Part shown: one piece after another, positions 25,716-34,700 of the stretch
Layout: each line of letters begins with the position of its first letter
How positions within the stretch are numbered: position 1 is the stretch's first letter
Assembly: GCA_041619555.1 (NCBI GenBank)
Contig: JBFKDQ010000007.1
Location: forward strand, 1 to 64,000
Source: Oceanococcus sp041619555
GTDB lineage: Bacteria; Pseudomonadota; Gammaproteobacteria; Nevskiales; Oceanococcaceae
Length of the DNA stretch: 64,000 nucleotides
Direction: 5' to 3'
Notes under the pieces: generated by a model
What the model saw: the letters and a program-made list of their open reading frames with translations, nothing else
The model's database searches: none
What the model was told of the DNA's origin: nothing
Position numbers and translations under genes: made by a program

Positions 25716-26839
25716 CAGCCAACCCCTTTGGTTGTCGGCTCTGCGTCCAGCCGCACCAGGCGATAGTTCTTTCTTGCCAGCCGCTGCGGCAGTTCAAAAG
25801 CCATGGCCTGCCGACCATCACATTGCGCCAGCAGTTCATTCACCGGCGCCCGCTGTGCCGGCGTCAGGCTGGCGTAGAACTCCAGCGGCCTCTGCATCAT
25901 CCAGATCTCGTTGGCGAACATCAGCCGCTTCTCGGTCACCTTGCCGATCCTGAAATCATGCCAGCCCATGGCACGGGAAATACTCGCCTTGTCCGGATGT
26001 TGCTGCAGCCAGTCGGGCAGCGCGGCGGCCGTATCCTCGAGGATGGGCCAGTGTTCGACGAACAGGTGCTGCAGGATCGGCAGCAGGGTATCGGGCACCT
26101 GATCCGCCGGCAGGAATTCGCCTTCAGCCTGATCCAGGGCATTGATACGCTGCAGGAATTCCAGGGTCCGTGGCGCACGTTCAAGCAGGATTGCGCGTGG
26201 ATAGGGATCTCGGGCGAGGTGGGCATACAGCGGCCCGGCGAGGGCGAAATCAGCCAGGCAGGGACGGGAACCCAGCAGGTAAGGGTGCTGCGCCAGATGG
26301 GCTTCGAAATCCTCCAAAAAACCTTCGAACCAGCGTTCGATCACAGGGATGGTCGCGGCGGTGACGCCAAGGTATTTCAGCGACTGCCGAAATGGCGCGC
26401 TGATCCGGCGCCCGACCATGCGCGCCAGCGGCCCCGGCAGTGGTCCGGCGATGCGCCCGAACTCCCGCATCAGGTACTCATGCTGCCGATCTTCATAGCT
26501 CCAGCGGTAGTGCATGCCGGGCAGCAGAAACCATTCATCCGCATAAACCTCCAGCAACAAGGCCACCAGTCTCTGACATGGGCTTTGCGGATAGATCGGA
26601 CGTGCGGCAAAGCGACGCTCCATCTCGTCAATGATGTCGCTGGTATCCTGCAGCAATTCCCCCTGTGGGGTCAGCAGCACCGGGATGAAGCGCTGACCGG
26701 TTCGCCGCAGGATCAATGTCTGGTATGTCCACAAGCTGACCTGCTTTTCGCGATAGGGGATTTTCTTGTATCGCAAGTACGGCCGCAGCTTGCCAGTAAA
26801 GTAGGAATGGTCGGTGCCGTAAAGCGTGTAGACCTGCAT
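25715..26839 (-). CDS. Glutathione S-transferase-like protein
   Basis: A 374-residue protein with an N-terminal thioredoxin-like GST domain (1-80; the FIPVLLTPQGELLQDTSDII stretch carries the cis-Pro and the substrate-binding Asp/Ser) and an extended all-alpha C-terminal domain (about 90-300). It is longer than typical 200-230-residue GSTs, with roughly 100 extra C-terminal residues of unknown role. The ATG at 26839 follows a strong GGGAG; longer in-frame starts lack this. It is the first gene of a coupled pair with the SDR. Glutathione use is inferred from the fold. Confidence 0.85.
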   Translation of the reverse strand: MQVYTLYGTDHSYFTGKLRPYLRYKKIPYREKQVSLWTYQTLILRRTGQRFIPVLLTPQGELLQDTSDIIDEMERRFAARPIYPQSPCQRLVALLLEVYADEWFLLPGMHYRWSYEDRQHEYLMREFGRIAGPLPGPLARMVGRRISAPFRQSLKYLGVTAATIPVIERWFEGFLEDFEAHLAQHPYLLGSRPCLADFALAGPLYAHLARDPYPRAILLERAPRTLEFLQRINALDQAEGEFLPADQVPDTLLPILQHLFVEHWPILEDTAAALPDWLQQHPDKASISRAMGWHDFRIGKVTEKRLMFANEIWMMQRPLEFYASLTPAQRAPVNELLAQCDGRQAMAFELPQRLARKNYRLVRLDAEPTTKGVG

Positions 26840-27013
26840 CTGCTCTCCCGGAAAATAGAGTTGCAGCCGCTCCTGTGGCGCTGCTTCCGATCCTAATGTG
26901 ACAGCTTGATCCGGCCCAAGTCCATTCCCGGCCCCACGGACCTGCGCATGCAGCCGGAGCGACCCGCGATGAGTCTGCCAGGGGCGGGCCATCGCGGCCC
27001 CGGCGAATCCGCC

Positions 27014-27631
27014 TCAAGGCCTCTCGCGCAATGGCCATGAAAGGCGCTCGGGACGCCGCGGCGCGCCATGCGCACGAAAATAGTCCAGCAAGATGGCCAG
27101 ATCCTTGTCGTAATCGCCACCGGCGTACAAGGGCGGCCCCAGCAGGGCCCGCTTGAGTCGGTAATTGGGCGCCGATGGCACGATCGGCACCCCCGCACCC
27201 TGCGCGATCAGATAGAAACCACGCTTGAATTCCCGCGCCTGCTTGCGTGTGCCTTCCGGCGTGATCAGCAGCACCAGATGTTCACGCTGGCGAAATGCCT
27301 CGATGCTCTGCTCGACCACGCCCTGGGGACTGTCGCGATCGATGGGGATGGCCCCCAGCCAGCGCAGCAGAATGCCAAGCGGACCACGAAACAGGGAATC
27401 CTTGATCATGGTCTGGGCATGCAGCCCCATCGCCAGCAAGGCGGCTAGACCGAGAATGCCATCCACATTCGAAGTATGCGGGGCACCGATAATGATGAAC
27501 TTGCCGCAATCGGGCAGCTCGCCCTCGACCCGCCAACCGGCCAGACGCAAGACCAGCCGCCCCGCAGCGCGCGACAATGCGGTGCCACGCCGCGGAATTC
27601 GCGGCCCGAGTTCGGGTACCAGTTGAGTCAT
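27014..27631 (-). CDS. PlsC-type 1-acyl-glycerol-phosphate acyltransferase family protein
   Basis: A 205-residue LPLAT-family acyltransferase. The catalytic motif HTSNVD (52-57) is the HX4D box, and PEGTRK (125-130) is the acyl-acceptor binding motif. IPIDRD in between is also typical. It lacks an obvious membrane anchor beyond the hydrophobic segments around 45-70. It would transfer an acyl chain to a lysophospholipid or related acceptor at the inner membrane. It diverges from the NfeD gene and lies downstream of the GST/SDR pair on the same strand. Confidence 0.9.
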   Translation of the reverse strand: MTQLVPELGPRIPRRGTALSRAAGRLVLRLAGWRVEGELPDCGKFIIIGAPHTSNVDGILGLAALLAMGLHAQTMIKDSLFRGPLGILLRWLGAIPIDRDSPQGVVEQSIEAFRQREHLVLLITPEGTRKQAREFKRGFYLIAQGAGVPIVPSAPNYRLKRALLGPPLYAGGDYDKDLAILLDYFRAHGAPRRPERLSWPLRERP

Positions 27632-27777
27632 GCCGGGCCTTGGCCTGCCGGTCTTGAAGGGCGCTTAATGTGCCGGAAACCGTATCCACCAGGCAAGGCC
27701 TGCACCGCAACCACCCGCGCCACAGCCGCCACTCGCCAGGTCCGGATCCGCCCCTGTGTCTGTGCTAATGTGCGCGT

Positions 27778-29154
27778 ATGCGAGTCTTCATCAGCCTTGC
27801 CGCTCTGCTGACACTGATCTTGAGCTTCGGTGCGGGACCAAGCTTGGCCCAGGAGGCGCCGCCGGCAGAGGCCAAGCGCGCTTTGTTGGTCGACATTCAG
27901 GGCCCCATCGGCCCCGCGATCAGCGCACACGCGAGCCGCGCCATCGCCCACGCACAGGACGGTCCGTATGAAGTGGTGATCCTGCGCATCGACACACCCG
28001 GCGGGCTGGACACCGCCATGCGCGACATCATCAAGGCCATGCTCGCTTCCCAGGTGCCGGTGGCGGGCTACGTCGCACCCTCTGGCGCCCGGGCCGCCAG
28101 CGCTGGCACTTACATTCTCTATGCGGCCGAATTTGCCGCGATGGCGCCGGCCACCAATCTGGGCGCCGCCACACCGATCTCCATCGCCCCGGCGCCGCGG
28201 CTGCCGCGTCCGCCCTCCGCAGAAGAGGACGAAGATGCGGACACCGGGCAGAATGCAGCGGAACGCAAAGCCGTCAACGACGCGGTCGCCTACATTCGCG
28301 GCCTAGCGCAGCGCCATCAGCGCAACGCCGACTGGGCCGAACAGGCGGTCCGCAGCGGCGCCAGCCTGTCCGCCCAGCAGGCCCTGGAAATGCAGGTGAT
28401 CGACGCGGTTCTGGCCGATCTGCCCGGCCTGCTGAAGTGGCTGGATGGCCGCACCGCCGAGGCCGGCGGTCGCCCCCGAATCCTGCAAACCGCCGGCCTG
28501 CAGGTGGAGGTGTTCGAGCCCGACTGGCGCACCCGCCTGCTGGCCATCATCACCAACCCGACCGTGGCCTACATGCTGATGATGATCGGCATCTACGGAC
28601 TGATCCTCGAGGGCTATAACCCGGGCGCGCTGGTGCCGGGCGTGATCGGCGGCATCTGCCTGCTGGTGGCCCTGTTCGCCTTTCAGATCCTGCCGGTCAA
28701 TGGCGCCGGGCTGGCACTGATCCTGCTTGGCCTCGGCCTCATCACCGCCGAAGCTTTCGTGCCCAGCTTCGGCATCTTAGGCCTCGGCGGGATCAGCGCT
28801 TTCGTGATCGGCTCCGTCATGCTGATGGACACCGAGGTGCCGGGCTACCAGGTTCCACTGGGCATGGTCGGCGCCATGGCCGTGGCCTCCGTCGCGCTGG
28901 TGGTCGTCACGATGACGCTGATGTTGCGCGCGCGGCGCCACGCGCTGGTCAGCGGCCCGGAAACCTTGATCGGCGCAGAGGCCGAAGCACAGGCCGACTT
29001 CAGCCAGCACGCACAGGGCTATGGCGGATGGGTCTGGCTGGAAGGCGAACTCTGGCAGGCCGCGTGTCCTCAGCCCGTCGCCGCCGGGCAGAGGCTGCGG
29101 GTTGTTTCGCGCAGCGGCTTGATCTTGCATGTGCAGGAACAACTACAGGAGTGA
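27778..29154 (+). CDS. NfeD1b: membrane serine protease of the ClpP class
   Basis: A 458-residue protein with a signal peptide (1-24), a ClpP-like protease domain, 4-5 helices (about 235-380) and a C-terminal OB-fold (from about 400). In the protease domain Ser108 (ASAGTY) and Lys164 (ERKAVND) correspond to the Ser-Lys dyad known for the archaeal homologue PH1510. An acidic loop (149-156) is inserted between them. NfeD proteins act with slipin/stomatin partners in membrane quality control. The slipin gene follows at once on the same strand. Confidence 0.92.
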   Translation: MRVFISLAALLTLILSFGAGPSLAQEAPPAEAKRALLVDIQGPIGPAISAHASRAIAHAQDGPYEVVILRIDTPGGLDTAMRDIIKAMLASQVPVAGYVAPSGARAASAGTYILYAAEFAAMAPATNLGAATPISIAPAPRLPRPPSAEEDEDADTGQNAAERKAVNDAVAYIRGLAQRHQRNADWAEQAVRSGASLSAQQALEMQVIDAVLADLPGLLKWLDGRTAEAGGRPRILQTAGLQVEVFEPDWRTRLLAIITNPTVAYMLMMIGIYGLILEGYNPGALVPGVIGGICLLVALFAFQILPVNGAGLALILLGLGLITAEAFVPSFGILGLGGISAFVIGSVMLMDTEVPGYQVPLGMVGAMAVASVALVVVTMTLMLRARRHALVSGPETLIGAEAEAQADFSQHAQGYGGWVWLEGELWQAACPQPVAAGQRLRVVSRSGLILHVQEQLQE

Positions 29155-29910
29155 ATGATGATTCCAGGACTAGGTTTTCTGCTCGGGCTGGTGCTGCTGT
29201 TTCTGATCTCGGCACTGAAAATCCTGCCGGAGTACCAGCGCGGGGTGGTGTTCACCCTGGGTCGCTATACCGGCGTCAAGGGCCCGGGACTGATCATCAT
29301 CATTCCGGTGATCCAGCGCCTGGTCCGGGTGGATCTGCGGGTTGTGGTCATGGACGTGCCAACCCAGGACGTGATCTCGCGGGACAATGTTTCGGTGAAG
29401 GTCAATGCGGTCGTCTATTTCCGCGTCGTCGAGCCGGAGAAGGCGATCATTCAGGTCGAGCATTTCTATGATGCGGTGAGCCAGTTGGCGCAGACCACGC
29501 TGCGCTCGGTGCTGGGTCAGCACGAGCTCGATGACATGCTGGCCGAGCGGGAAAAGCTGAATCACGACATCCAGGTCATCCTCGACAAGCAAAGCGATGC
29601 CTGGGGGGTCAAGATCAACAACGTGGAAATCAAGCATGTGGATCTGGACGAGAGCATGATCCGCGCCATTGCCCAACAGGCCGAGGCCGAGCGCGCCCGT
29701 CGCGCCAAGGTGATTCATGCCGAGGGCGAGGTTCAGGCCGCCGAAAAACTGCGTCGGGCTGCCGAAGAGCTGTCCCGTCAGCCGCAGGCCATCCAGCTAC
29801 GCTACCTGCAGACCCTGATCGAGGTCGCCGGCGACAAGAGCTCCACCATCGTGTTCCCGCTGCCCATGGACCTGATCGAGCCCTTGCTGCGCAAGCCGCA
29901 GGACCGCTGA
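29155..29910 (+). CDS. Slipin (SPFH/stomatin family), NfeD partner
   Basis: A 251-residue SPFH protein: an N-terminal membrane hairpin (about 4-23), the SPFH core starting at EYQRGVVFTLGRYTG, and a C-terminal coiled coil rich in Ala/Glu/Arg (about 175-220). The start codon directly follows the NfeD stop codon, with ACAGGAG as ribosome-binding site inside the end of NfeD. Slipins form oligomers that organise membrane domains and are cleaved by or scaffold NfeD proteases. Two adjacent ATGs (29155 and 29158) are possible. Confidence 0.93.
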   Translation: MMIPGLGFLLGLVLLFLISALKILPEYQRGVVFTLGRYTGVKGPGLIIIIPVIQRLVRVDLRVVVMDVPTQDVISRDNVSVKVNAVVYFRVVEPEKAIIQVEHFYDAVSQLAQTTLRSVLGQHELDDMLAEREKLNHDIQVILDKQSDAWGVKINNVEIKHVDLDESMIRAIAQQAEAERARRAKVIHAEGEVQAAEKLRRAAEELSRQPQAIQLRYLQTLIEVAGDKSSTIVFPLPMDLIEPLLRKPQDR

Positions 29911-30025
29911 AGACCACCCATCATACGGCATAGACCGGCCCTGCCAATGGCCAGGCGCGCCCTGCATGCCGGGGCGGAGAACGTGCCTCGGCCAGCCACA
30001 TGGCGACCCCGATGCGTGGGGTGCG

Positions 30026-30922
30026 TCAATGCCCACAAGGAAAGGATGCGGTCTGATTGCGTCCGGTTTGCTTGGCGTGATACATCGCGGCGTCGGCACG
30101 CTGGATCAACTCTTCCAGGCTCAGCGCCTCTTCCCCCCGAAAGGTACACACGCCCATGCTGGCGGTGATCATGCCGGCCTTGCTTTTGATCGTATGCAGA
30201 AGTTGATGAATCCTGGCCGCCAGCTGCACCGCCTGATCACGATCTGTTCCGGGCAGGACAAGCAGGAATTCCTCGCCGCCATAGCGGGCGGCGACATCCA
30301 TGGTACGGGCATAGCGCGCCAGCACGGCGCCGACTTCACGCAGCACCGCATCACCTTCGGAATGGCCGAATGCATCGTTCACCTGCTTGAAATGATCGAT
30401 GTCCAGCATCACCAGTGAAAGGCAGCCGCCGCTGCGTCTGGCGCGCTCGAACTCGATCGCTGCACGACGTTCAAGCTCGCGCCGGTTCACCAGTTTGGTC
30501 AGCTCATCCGTGACCGCGATCCGTGACAGGTGCTCGTTCAAATTTTCCAGCTTCTCGCGCGCGCTGATCAGTTCCTGATAGAGCTTGTCGCGATTCCGAC
30601 TGACATAGAAACTCCAGTACACCGGTGCGTCCTGCCCACCCGCCCAGGTGGCATGCATGACCATCGGCACCGATGCCGGATCATCTCCCCAGGTTTTCAG
30701 ACTCAGCTGAATTTCGTCGCAATGTTTCTCATGCCGCAGCATGGGCAGCACATAGCTGTCGAAAAACAGGCGCGAGGCCTTGCTGAGCAGCGTCGTGATC
30801 GCTTGGCCGATCAGAGCCTCCTCCGGCCAGCCCAAGGTCTGGCTCAGATAGCCGTTCATTTCCAGCACACGCCATTGGCTGTCGGTGACCAGAGCGCCGC
30901 AGGGGAAGCTGTCCATGTTCAT
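30026..30922 (-). CDS. PAS-GGDEF diguanylate cyclase, coupled to an RsbQ-like hydrolase
   Basis: A 298-residue cytoplasmic protein with an N-terminal PAS domain (about 1-110), a short coiled-coil linker (113-135) and a GGDEF domain. The active-site loop is GGEEF (215-219) and the I-site RTMD (206-209) is intact, so it should make c-di-GMP with product inhibition. The ATG overlaps the stop of the RsbQ-like gene by four bases, arguing for a physical or functional pair. In Bacillus subtilis RsbQ acts on the PAS-bearing phosphatase RsbP; here the PAS domain is attached to a cyclase instead. Confidence 0.92.
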   Translation of the reverse strand: MNMDSFPCGALVTDSQWRVLEMNGYLSQTLGWPEEALIGQAITTLLSKASRLFFDSYVLPMLRHEKHCDEIQLSLKTWGDDPASVPMVMHATWAGGQDAPVYWSFYVSRNRDKLYQELISAREKLENLNEHLSRIAVTDELTKLVNRRELERRAAIEFERARRSGGCLSLVMLDIDHFKQVNDAFGHSEGDAVLREVGAVLARYARTMDVAARYGGEEFLLVLPGTDRDQAVQLAARIHQLLHTIKSKAGMITASMGVCTFRGEEALSLEELIQRADAAMYHAKQTGRNQTASFPCGH

Positions 30923-31749
30923 GATTGCAGCGGTGCGCGCAGCTTGGCCAGGTACGCTTCGATCGCCGCGACCACCAGGTCGGGATCGGTCATGTGGGCG
31001 CAATGTCCCCGCGCCGGCAAAATCTGCATCTCACTCCCGGGCATGTGTTCGTGAACGTATCGGCCGACCTCGATCGAGGCCAGCGAGTCAACCTCGCTTT
31101 GCAGGATCAGGGCGGGGTGCAGAGCCTGAGGCAACAGCTCGCGACAATCCGACATGAATGTCGCCCGGGCGAAGGCCTTGGCAACGACCGGATCGGTGGA
31201 ACAGAAACTCTCGGCCAGTTCCCCGCTCAGGGGCTCCGTCTCCTGCAGGCCCATTACGATGGGAGCCAGGTGGTGGGCCCAGCCAATGTAATTTTTGTCC
31301 ATCAGATTGAGCAGTTCCTCAAGATCAGAGCGCTCGAAGCCACCGGCATAGTCGGGGGGGTGGTTCAGAAAGCATGGCGAGGGACCGAGCATGATGTGTG
31401 CCCGCACCCGCTCCGGCATCGCCAGCGATGCAAGCAGCCCGATCATGCAGCTCACCGAATGTTCGACCAGCACGACATCTTGCAGCTTGAGATCGACGCA
31501 GATTTCCTGGATATCCTGGGCGTAGCCCTGCAGATGACGGTAGCGCTGCGGCACATAGGCGGAAAGATCGGAATGCCCGGAGCCGACGTAGTCGAACATC
31601 ACCACCCGGCATGAGGCCTCGAACCGTGGCGCGACGAAGCGCCACATGTTCTGGTCGCAGCCAAATCCATGGGCGAAGAGCAGGGTCAGATCGCCCGCCC
31701 CCGCGGAGTGGACGTGGCTCCGCTTGGCGATGCTGTTCGGGCTGGACAT
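30919..31749 (-). CDS. RsbQ/KAI2-like alpha/beta hydrolase
   Basis: A 276-residue hydrolase closely resembling RsbQ: AHGFGCDQNMWR (26-37), FDYVGSGHSD (52-61), GPSPCFLN (122-129), KNYIGWA (152-158), FCSTDPV (182-188) and ARGHCAHM (246-253). The triad is Ser98, Asp221 and His249. One oddity is that the nucleophile elbow is VEHSVS: Glu96 replaces the Gly found in RsbQ (GHSV). RsbQ proteins bind a small hydrophobic ligand and activate a PAS-containing partner. The gene is coupled to the PAS-GGDEF gene. A perfect 14-bp palindrome lies 66 bases upstream. Confidence 0.92.
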   Translation of the reverse strand: MSSPNSIAKRSHVHSAGAGDLTLLFAHGFGCDQNMWRFVAPRFEASCRVVMFDYVGSGHSDLSAYVPQRYRHLQGYAQDIQEICVDLKLQDVVLVEHSVSCMIGLLASLAMPERVRAHIMLGPSPCFLNHPPDYAGGFERSDLEELLNLMDKNYIGWAHHLAPIVMGLQETEPLSGELAESFCSTDPVVAKAFARATFMSDCRELLPQALHPALILQSEVDSLASIEVGRYVHEHMPGSEMQILPARGHCAHMTDPDLVVAAIEAYLAKLRAPLQS

Positions 31750-31814
31750 GGATCAGGACCTGGCGGGATCAGCGCAACGGCGGTCACGCTACCGCAAGCC
31801 TGCAGGGTGCCGCG

Positions 31815-31828
31815 TCACAAATTTGTGA
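31815..31828. promoter_or_regulatory. Perfect 14-bp palindrome upstream of the RsbQ-like gene
   Basis: TCACAAATTTGTGA is a perfect dyad in an AT-rich pocket between the PP2C gene end and the RsbQ-like start, 66 bases from the ATG at 31749. It has the size and position of an operator. I do not recognise the regulator. Confidence 0.5.
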
Positions 31829-31957
31829 AGACCGGACCAACAGGCGTTGAAAATCTCTGGTTTTCGACGGCTTGCCAACCCGTACGGCCCAGCAAGGCTG
31901 CGGCGGCTGGCGGAAAATGCCTGACGGCCTTGAAGATGACCCGCGCCCAGGCGGGCG

Positions 31958-34444
31958 TCAGCTTTCTTTGTTCGGTAACACGTCCACGCACAGCAGGGCG
32001 ATGTCATCGTCGAAGACATAGCCGCCACGAAAGGTCTCCAGATCTTCGATCAGCCAGCTGACGAGGGCATCGGCATCGCCGTCATGCCGGTCCCTGAAGA
32101 TCTGAGCAAGTCGCCAGTTGCCGTACATCTGGCGTTTCCCGTCGCGGGCTTCCGTCACCCCGTCGGTATAGAACAGCAGACGGTCACCAGGCGCGAGTTC
32201 GGTCTGGTGATCGGGATAGTCGTCCGATTCGAACAAGCCCAGCAGCATGCCGGCGGCGCCGAGTTCCTCCACCTCTCCGGAAGCTGCGCGGCGCAACAAT
32301 GGCAGACATTGGCCGGCATTCGCGAACTGCACCCGTCGCCGATCGGCATCGACGAAAGCGGCAAACAGGGTGAGGAAGTGATGCCCGGTGTTGTCGACCA
32401 GGGTCCGGCTCATGGCGCGCAACAAGGCACCTGGCGTCGCCGCCGCCTGGGAATGCATGGCACAGGTGATCTTGACCATCGCGGTAATCAGCGAGGCGGT
32501 GACCCCATGGCCCGACACGTCGCCGACCAACAGGGCCGTCCGTCCATCGGGCAGCGGAATCACATCATAATAATCACCGCCGACCTGGGCCATCGGCCGG
32601 TAATAGCCCCGAATTCGCAGACCCGCGATGCCTTCGAAGCCCTGCGGCAGGAAACGTTGCTGCATCGAGCACGCCAGCTTCAGATCGGCATCGAGTTCCT
32701 TGTGGCGCCGCTCCAGCTCCTGGAACTGCCGGGTCACGATCTCCTGCGTGCGTTCCAACTCATTGCTCGCGGCCTGCAACTGGACGTTGCGAACCTGCTC
32801 CCGCTGCGCCGCCACCTCACGCAAATACAGGCCAAGCTGCAACACCACGGCCGCGGTGCCCAGCAACACGGCATGGAATGACAGTTCGAACAGGCTAAGC
32901 GACGGGCTCGTCCGGAAGATGTGAATGGCGATGAAACCGAGCACCAGAGCGGCGTTCACGGTCCCCAGATAGAGCGGCCGTGCCTGCGGCAACACGCTGA
33001 AAAAAATCATCGCGCAATACAGGCTGGCCATGTAGCCAGGAAACACCACGCCGAGATGCAGGCAGCCTGTCCCCACCACCAGATGGAGCACCGCCAGCGC
33101 CTCAGGGATCTTGCGTTCAAAGCCTGGCAGAAAGGTCGCCGCCAGCACCAACAAGGACAGGGACAGCACCATCGCTCGGTTGGCCAGCAGCGGGACGACC
33201 TGATCGCTCAGGTAGTTCAGATCCAGGAACACGAAACCGGCATACATGACCACGCCAAAGACCAGAACGGCACGCAGGACTTTCAGCTTGTCGGCCAGTA
33301 CCGCACGACTGAGGTCCTGCATCGTCGAGGTCGCTTGCGCAGGCGCTGCGGTATAGGGCGCGCCGGTGCTGCGCGCCAGCATGCGGACCCGCGTGTCAGC
33401 CACCTCATCACGCCGGGCCTGCTGCAGGCGGTGATAGTGCTGGAAATGATCCAGGGCCTCGCGATCGCGGCCGGCCTGCTGCAAGGTTTCCGACAGTTCC
33501 AGATGCACTTCCAGGGCCTGGGCGCGGTCGTTGTGATCGGCGGCATGCCGCAGCAGGTCCTGATAGCGCGGAATCGCGGCATCCGGATTGTTTTGCAGGC
33601 GATCCAGGCAGGCCAGGTACTTGCGCAGCATCAACGCCATCGGCCGGTAGCCGGATTCCTCGGCGCGGCAGAGCGCGTCTTCAAGCATCTGCCGCGACTT
33701 CGAGTTCTGCGGCTGCTGCAAGCCCAGCAGCATGCCTAGATTACCCTGCACCATCAGCTCCTGATATTTCGAGCCGATCTGACGGGCCAGGCAAACCCCT
33801 TCCTCGCTGCACTCAATGCCGCGCTCCAGAGCTCTCTGGGCGGCCTTGGTCTGACCATGGCGTTGCAATTGCTTGACGTGCGCGACCATGGCCTCGCACA
33901 GATTGTTCAGGGCGGCATACAGGGCCTCGCGATCATCCAGCGCTCGGGCCAGCGTCAGCGACTGCTCCAGCTTGTCCACCGCCGCGCCGGTATCCCCCAT
34001 GTAGTGGTGCACACAGCCGGCACGATTCAGCCCCCAGCACAGACGCAGATCATCCTCAGCCCGCTCTGCCGCGTCCAGGCAGTTGCTGACCGTGGCCAGG
34101 GCCTCGCCATGCAGGCCAAGCTCGATCAAACCCATGGTGCGCGTGGCCAGCGCCGCGGACATGCTCGACAGCATGCCCAGCCGCTCGCTCAGCTCGCCGG
34201 CCTCCTGCGCCGTGCTCACGCAGTCTTCGTTCGCACCGAGGCGCAGCAACTGCAAGGCCTTGAGATTCAGCGCCTGAACACGCATTCGATCATGGCCACA
34301 GGACTGTGCCAGGGTCACGGCCTGCCGCGCGATTTCCAGGGCTTCCCGGTGCCGGCCATGGGCGTCATGCACCCCGGCCCGTTCCAGCAAGCCCAGCAGC
34401 CCGGCCTCGCTGGCCGGCGCGTGCGCTGGCGTCAAATTCCCCAT
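31958..34444 (-). CDS. TPR - membrane - PP2C (SpoIIE/RsbU-type) phosphatase
   Basis: An 828-residue signalling protein. The N-terminal 350 residues are helical tetratricopeptide repeats, with recurring ALE/AL-x-A patterns. Six or so membrane helices follow (about 389-540), then a coiled coil (545-590) and a C-terminal PP2C phosphatase domain. Metal-binding motifs are GGDYYDV (622-628) and GDVSGHG (641-647), typical of the RsbU/RsbP/SpoIIE branch that dephosphorylates anti-sigma antagonists. No anti-sigma or STAS-antagonist gene is visible nearby, so its target is elsewhere. It lies 208 bases upstream of the RsbQ-like gene on the same strand, recalling the RsbQ-RsbP pair. Confidence 0.9.
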   Translation of the reverse strand: MGNLTPAHAPASEAGLLGLLERAGVHDAHGRHREALEIARQAVTLAQSCGHDRMRVQALNLKALQLLRLGANEDCVSTAQEAGELSERLGMLSSMSAALATRTMGLIELGLHGEALATVSNCLDAAERAEDDLRLCWGLNRAGCVHHYMGDTGAAVDKLEQSLTLARALDDREALYAALNNLCEAMVAHVKQLQRHGQTKAAQRALERGIECSEEGVCLARQIGSKYQELMVQGNLGMLLGLQQPQNSKSRQMLEDALCRAEESGYRPMALMLRKYLACLDRLQNNPDAAIPRYQDLLRHAADHNDRAQALEVHLELSETLQQAGRDREALDHFQHYHRLQQARRDEVADTRVRMLARSTGAPYTAAPAQATSTMQDLSRAVLADKLKVLRAVLVFGVVMYAGFVFLDLNYLSDQVVPLLANRAMVLSLSLLVLAATFLPGFERKIPEALAVLHLVVGTGCLHLGVVFPGYMASLYCAMIFFSVLPQARPLYLGTVNAALVLGFIAIHIFRTSPSLSLFELSFHAVLLGTAAVVLQLGLYLREVAAQREQVRNVQLQAASNELERTQEIVTRQFQELERRHKELDADLKLACSMQQRFLPQGFEGIAGLRIRGYYRPMAQVGGDYYDVIPLPDGRTALLVGDVSGHGVTASLITAMVKITCAMHSQAAATPGALLRAMSRTLVDNTGHHFLTLFAAFVDADRRRVQFANAGQCLPLLRRAASGEVEELGAAGMLLGLFESDDYPDHQTELAPGDRLLFYTDGVTEARDGKRQMYGNWRLAQIFRDRHDGDADALVSWLIEDLETFRGGYVFDDDIALLCVDVLPNKES

Positions 34445-34576
34445 ATGCTAAAAGCCCGCCCGAGCCACGAACGGATTCGCAGCATGATTCGCTCAGACCT
34501 GTAGAGCGGGTCTCCCCACACCGGCCTGCACTCCCGTTCGCGATTCTAGCCCTGCGAGAGCCTGCCGCCTAGCCGC

Positions 34577-34601
34577 ATGGCAGCGATCATCGCTCTGCCA
34601 T
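34577..34601. other. Bulged inverted repeat in the PP2C/GAF intergenic region
   Basis: ATGGCAG...CTGCCAT with an inner AGCGATCATCGCT forms a near-perfect 25-base hairpin with a two-base bulge, between the divergent starts of the PP2C (34444) and GAF (34701) genes. Operator or RNA hairpin; unknown. Confidence 0.35.
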
Positions 34602-34700
34602 CAGCAGCGCACGGCGCGCATTGCAGGCGTGGCGCGGGTTTGCCTAGCCACTCGGTTCATGCTGAAGTAACGGGAATGATTATTCGAGACCGTCGACACC

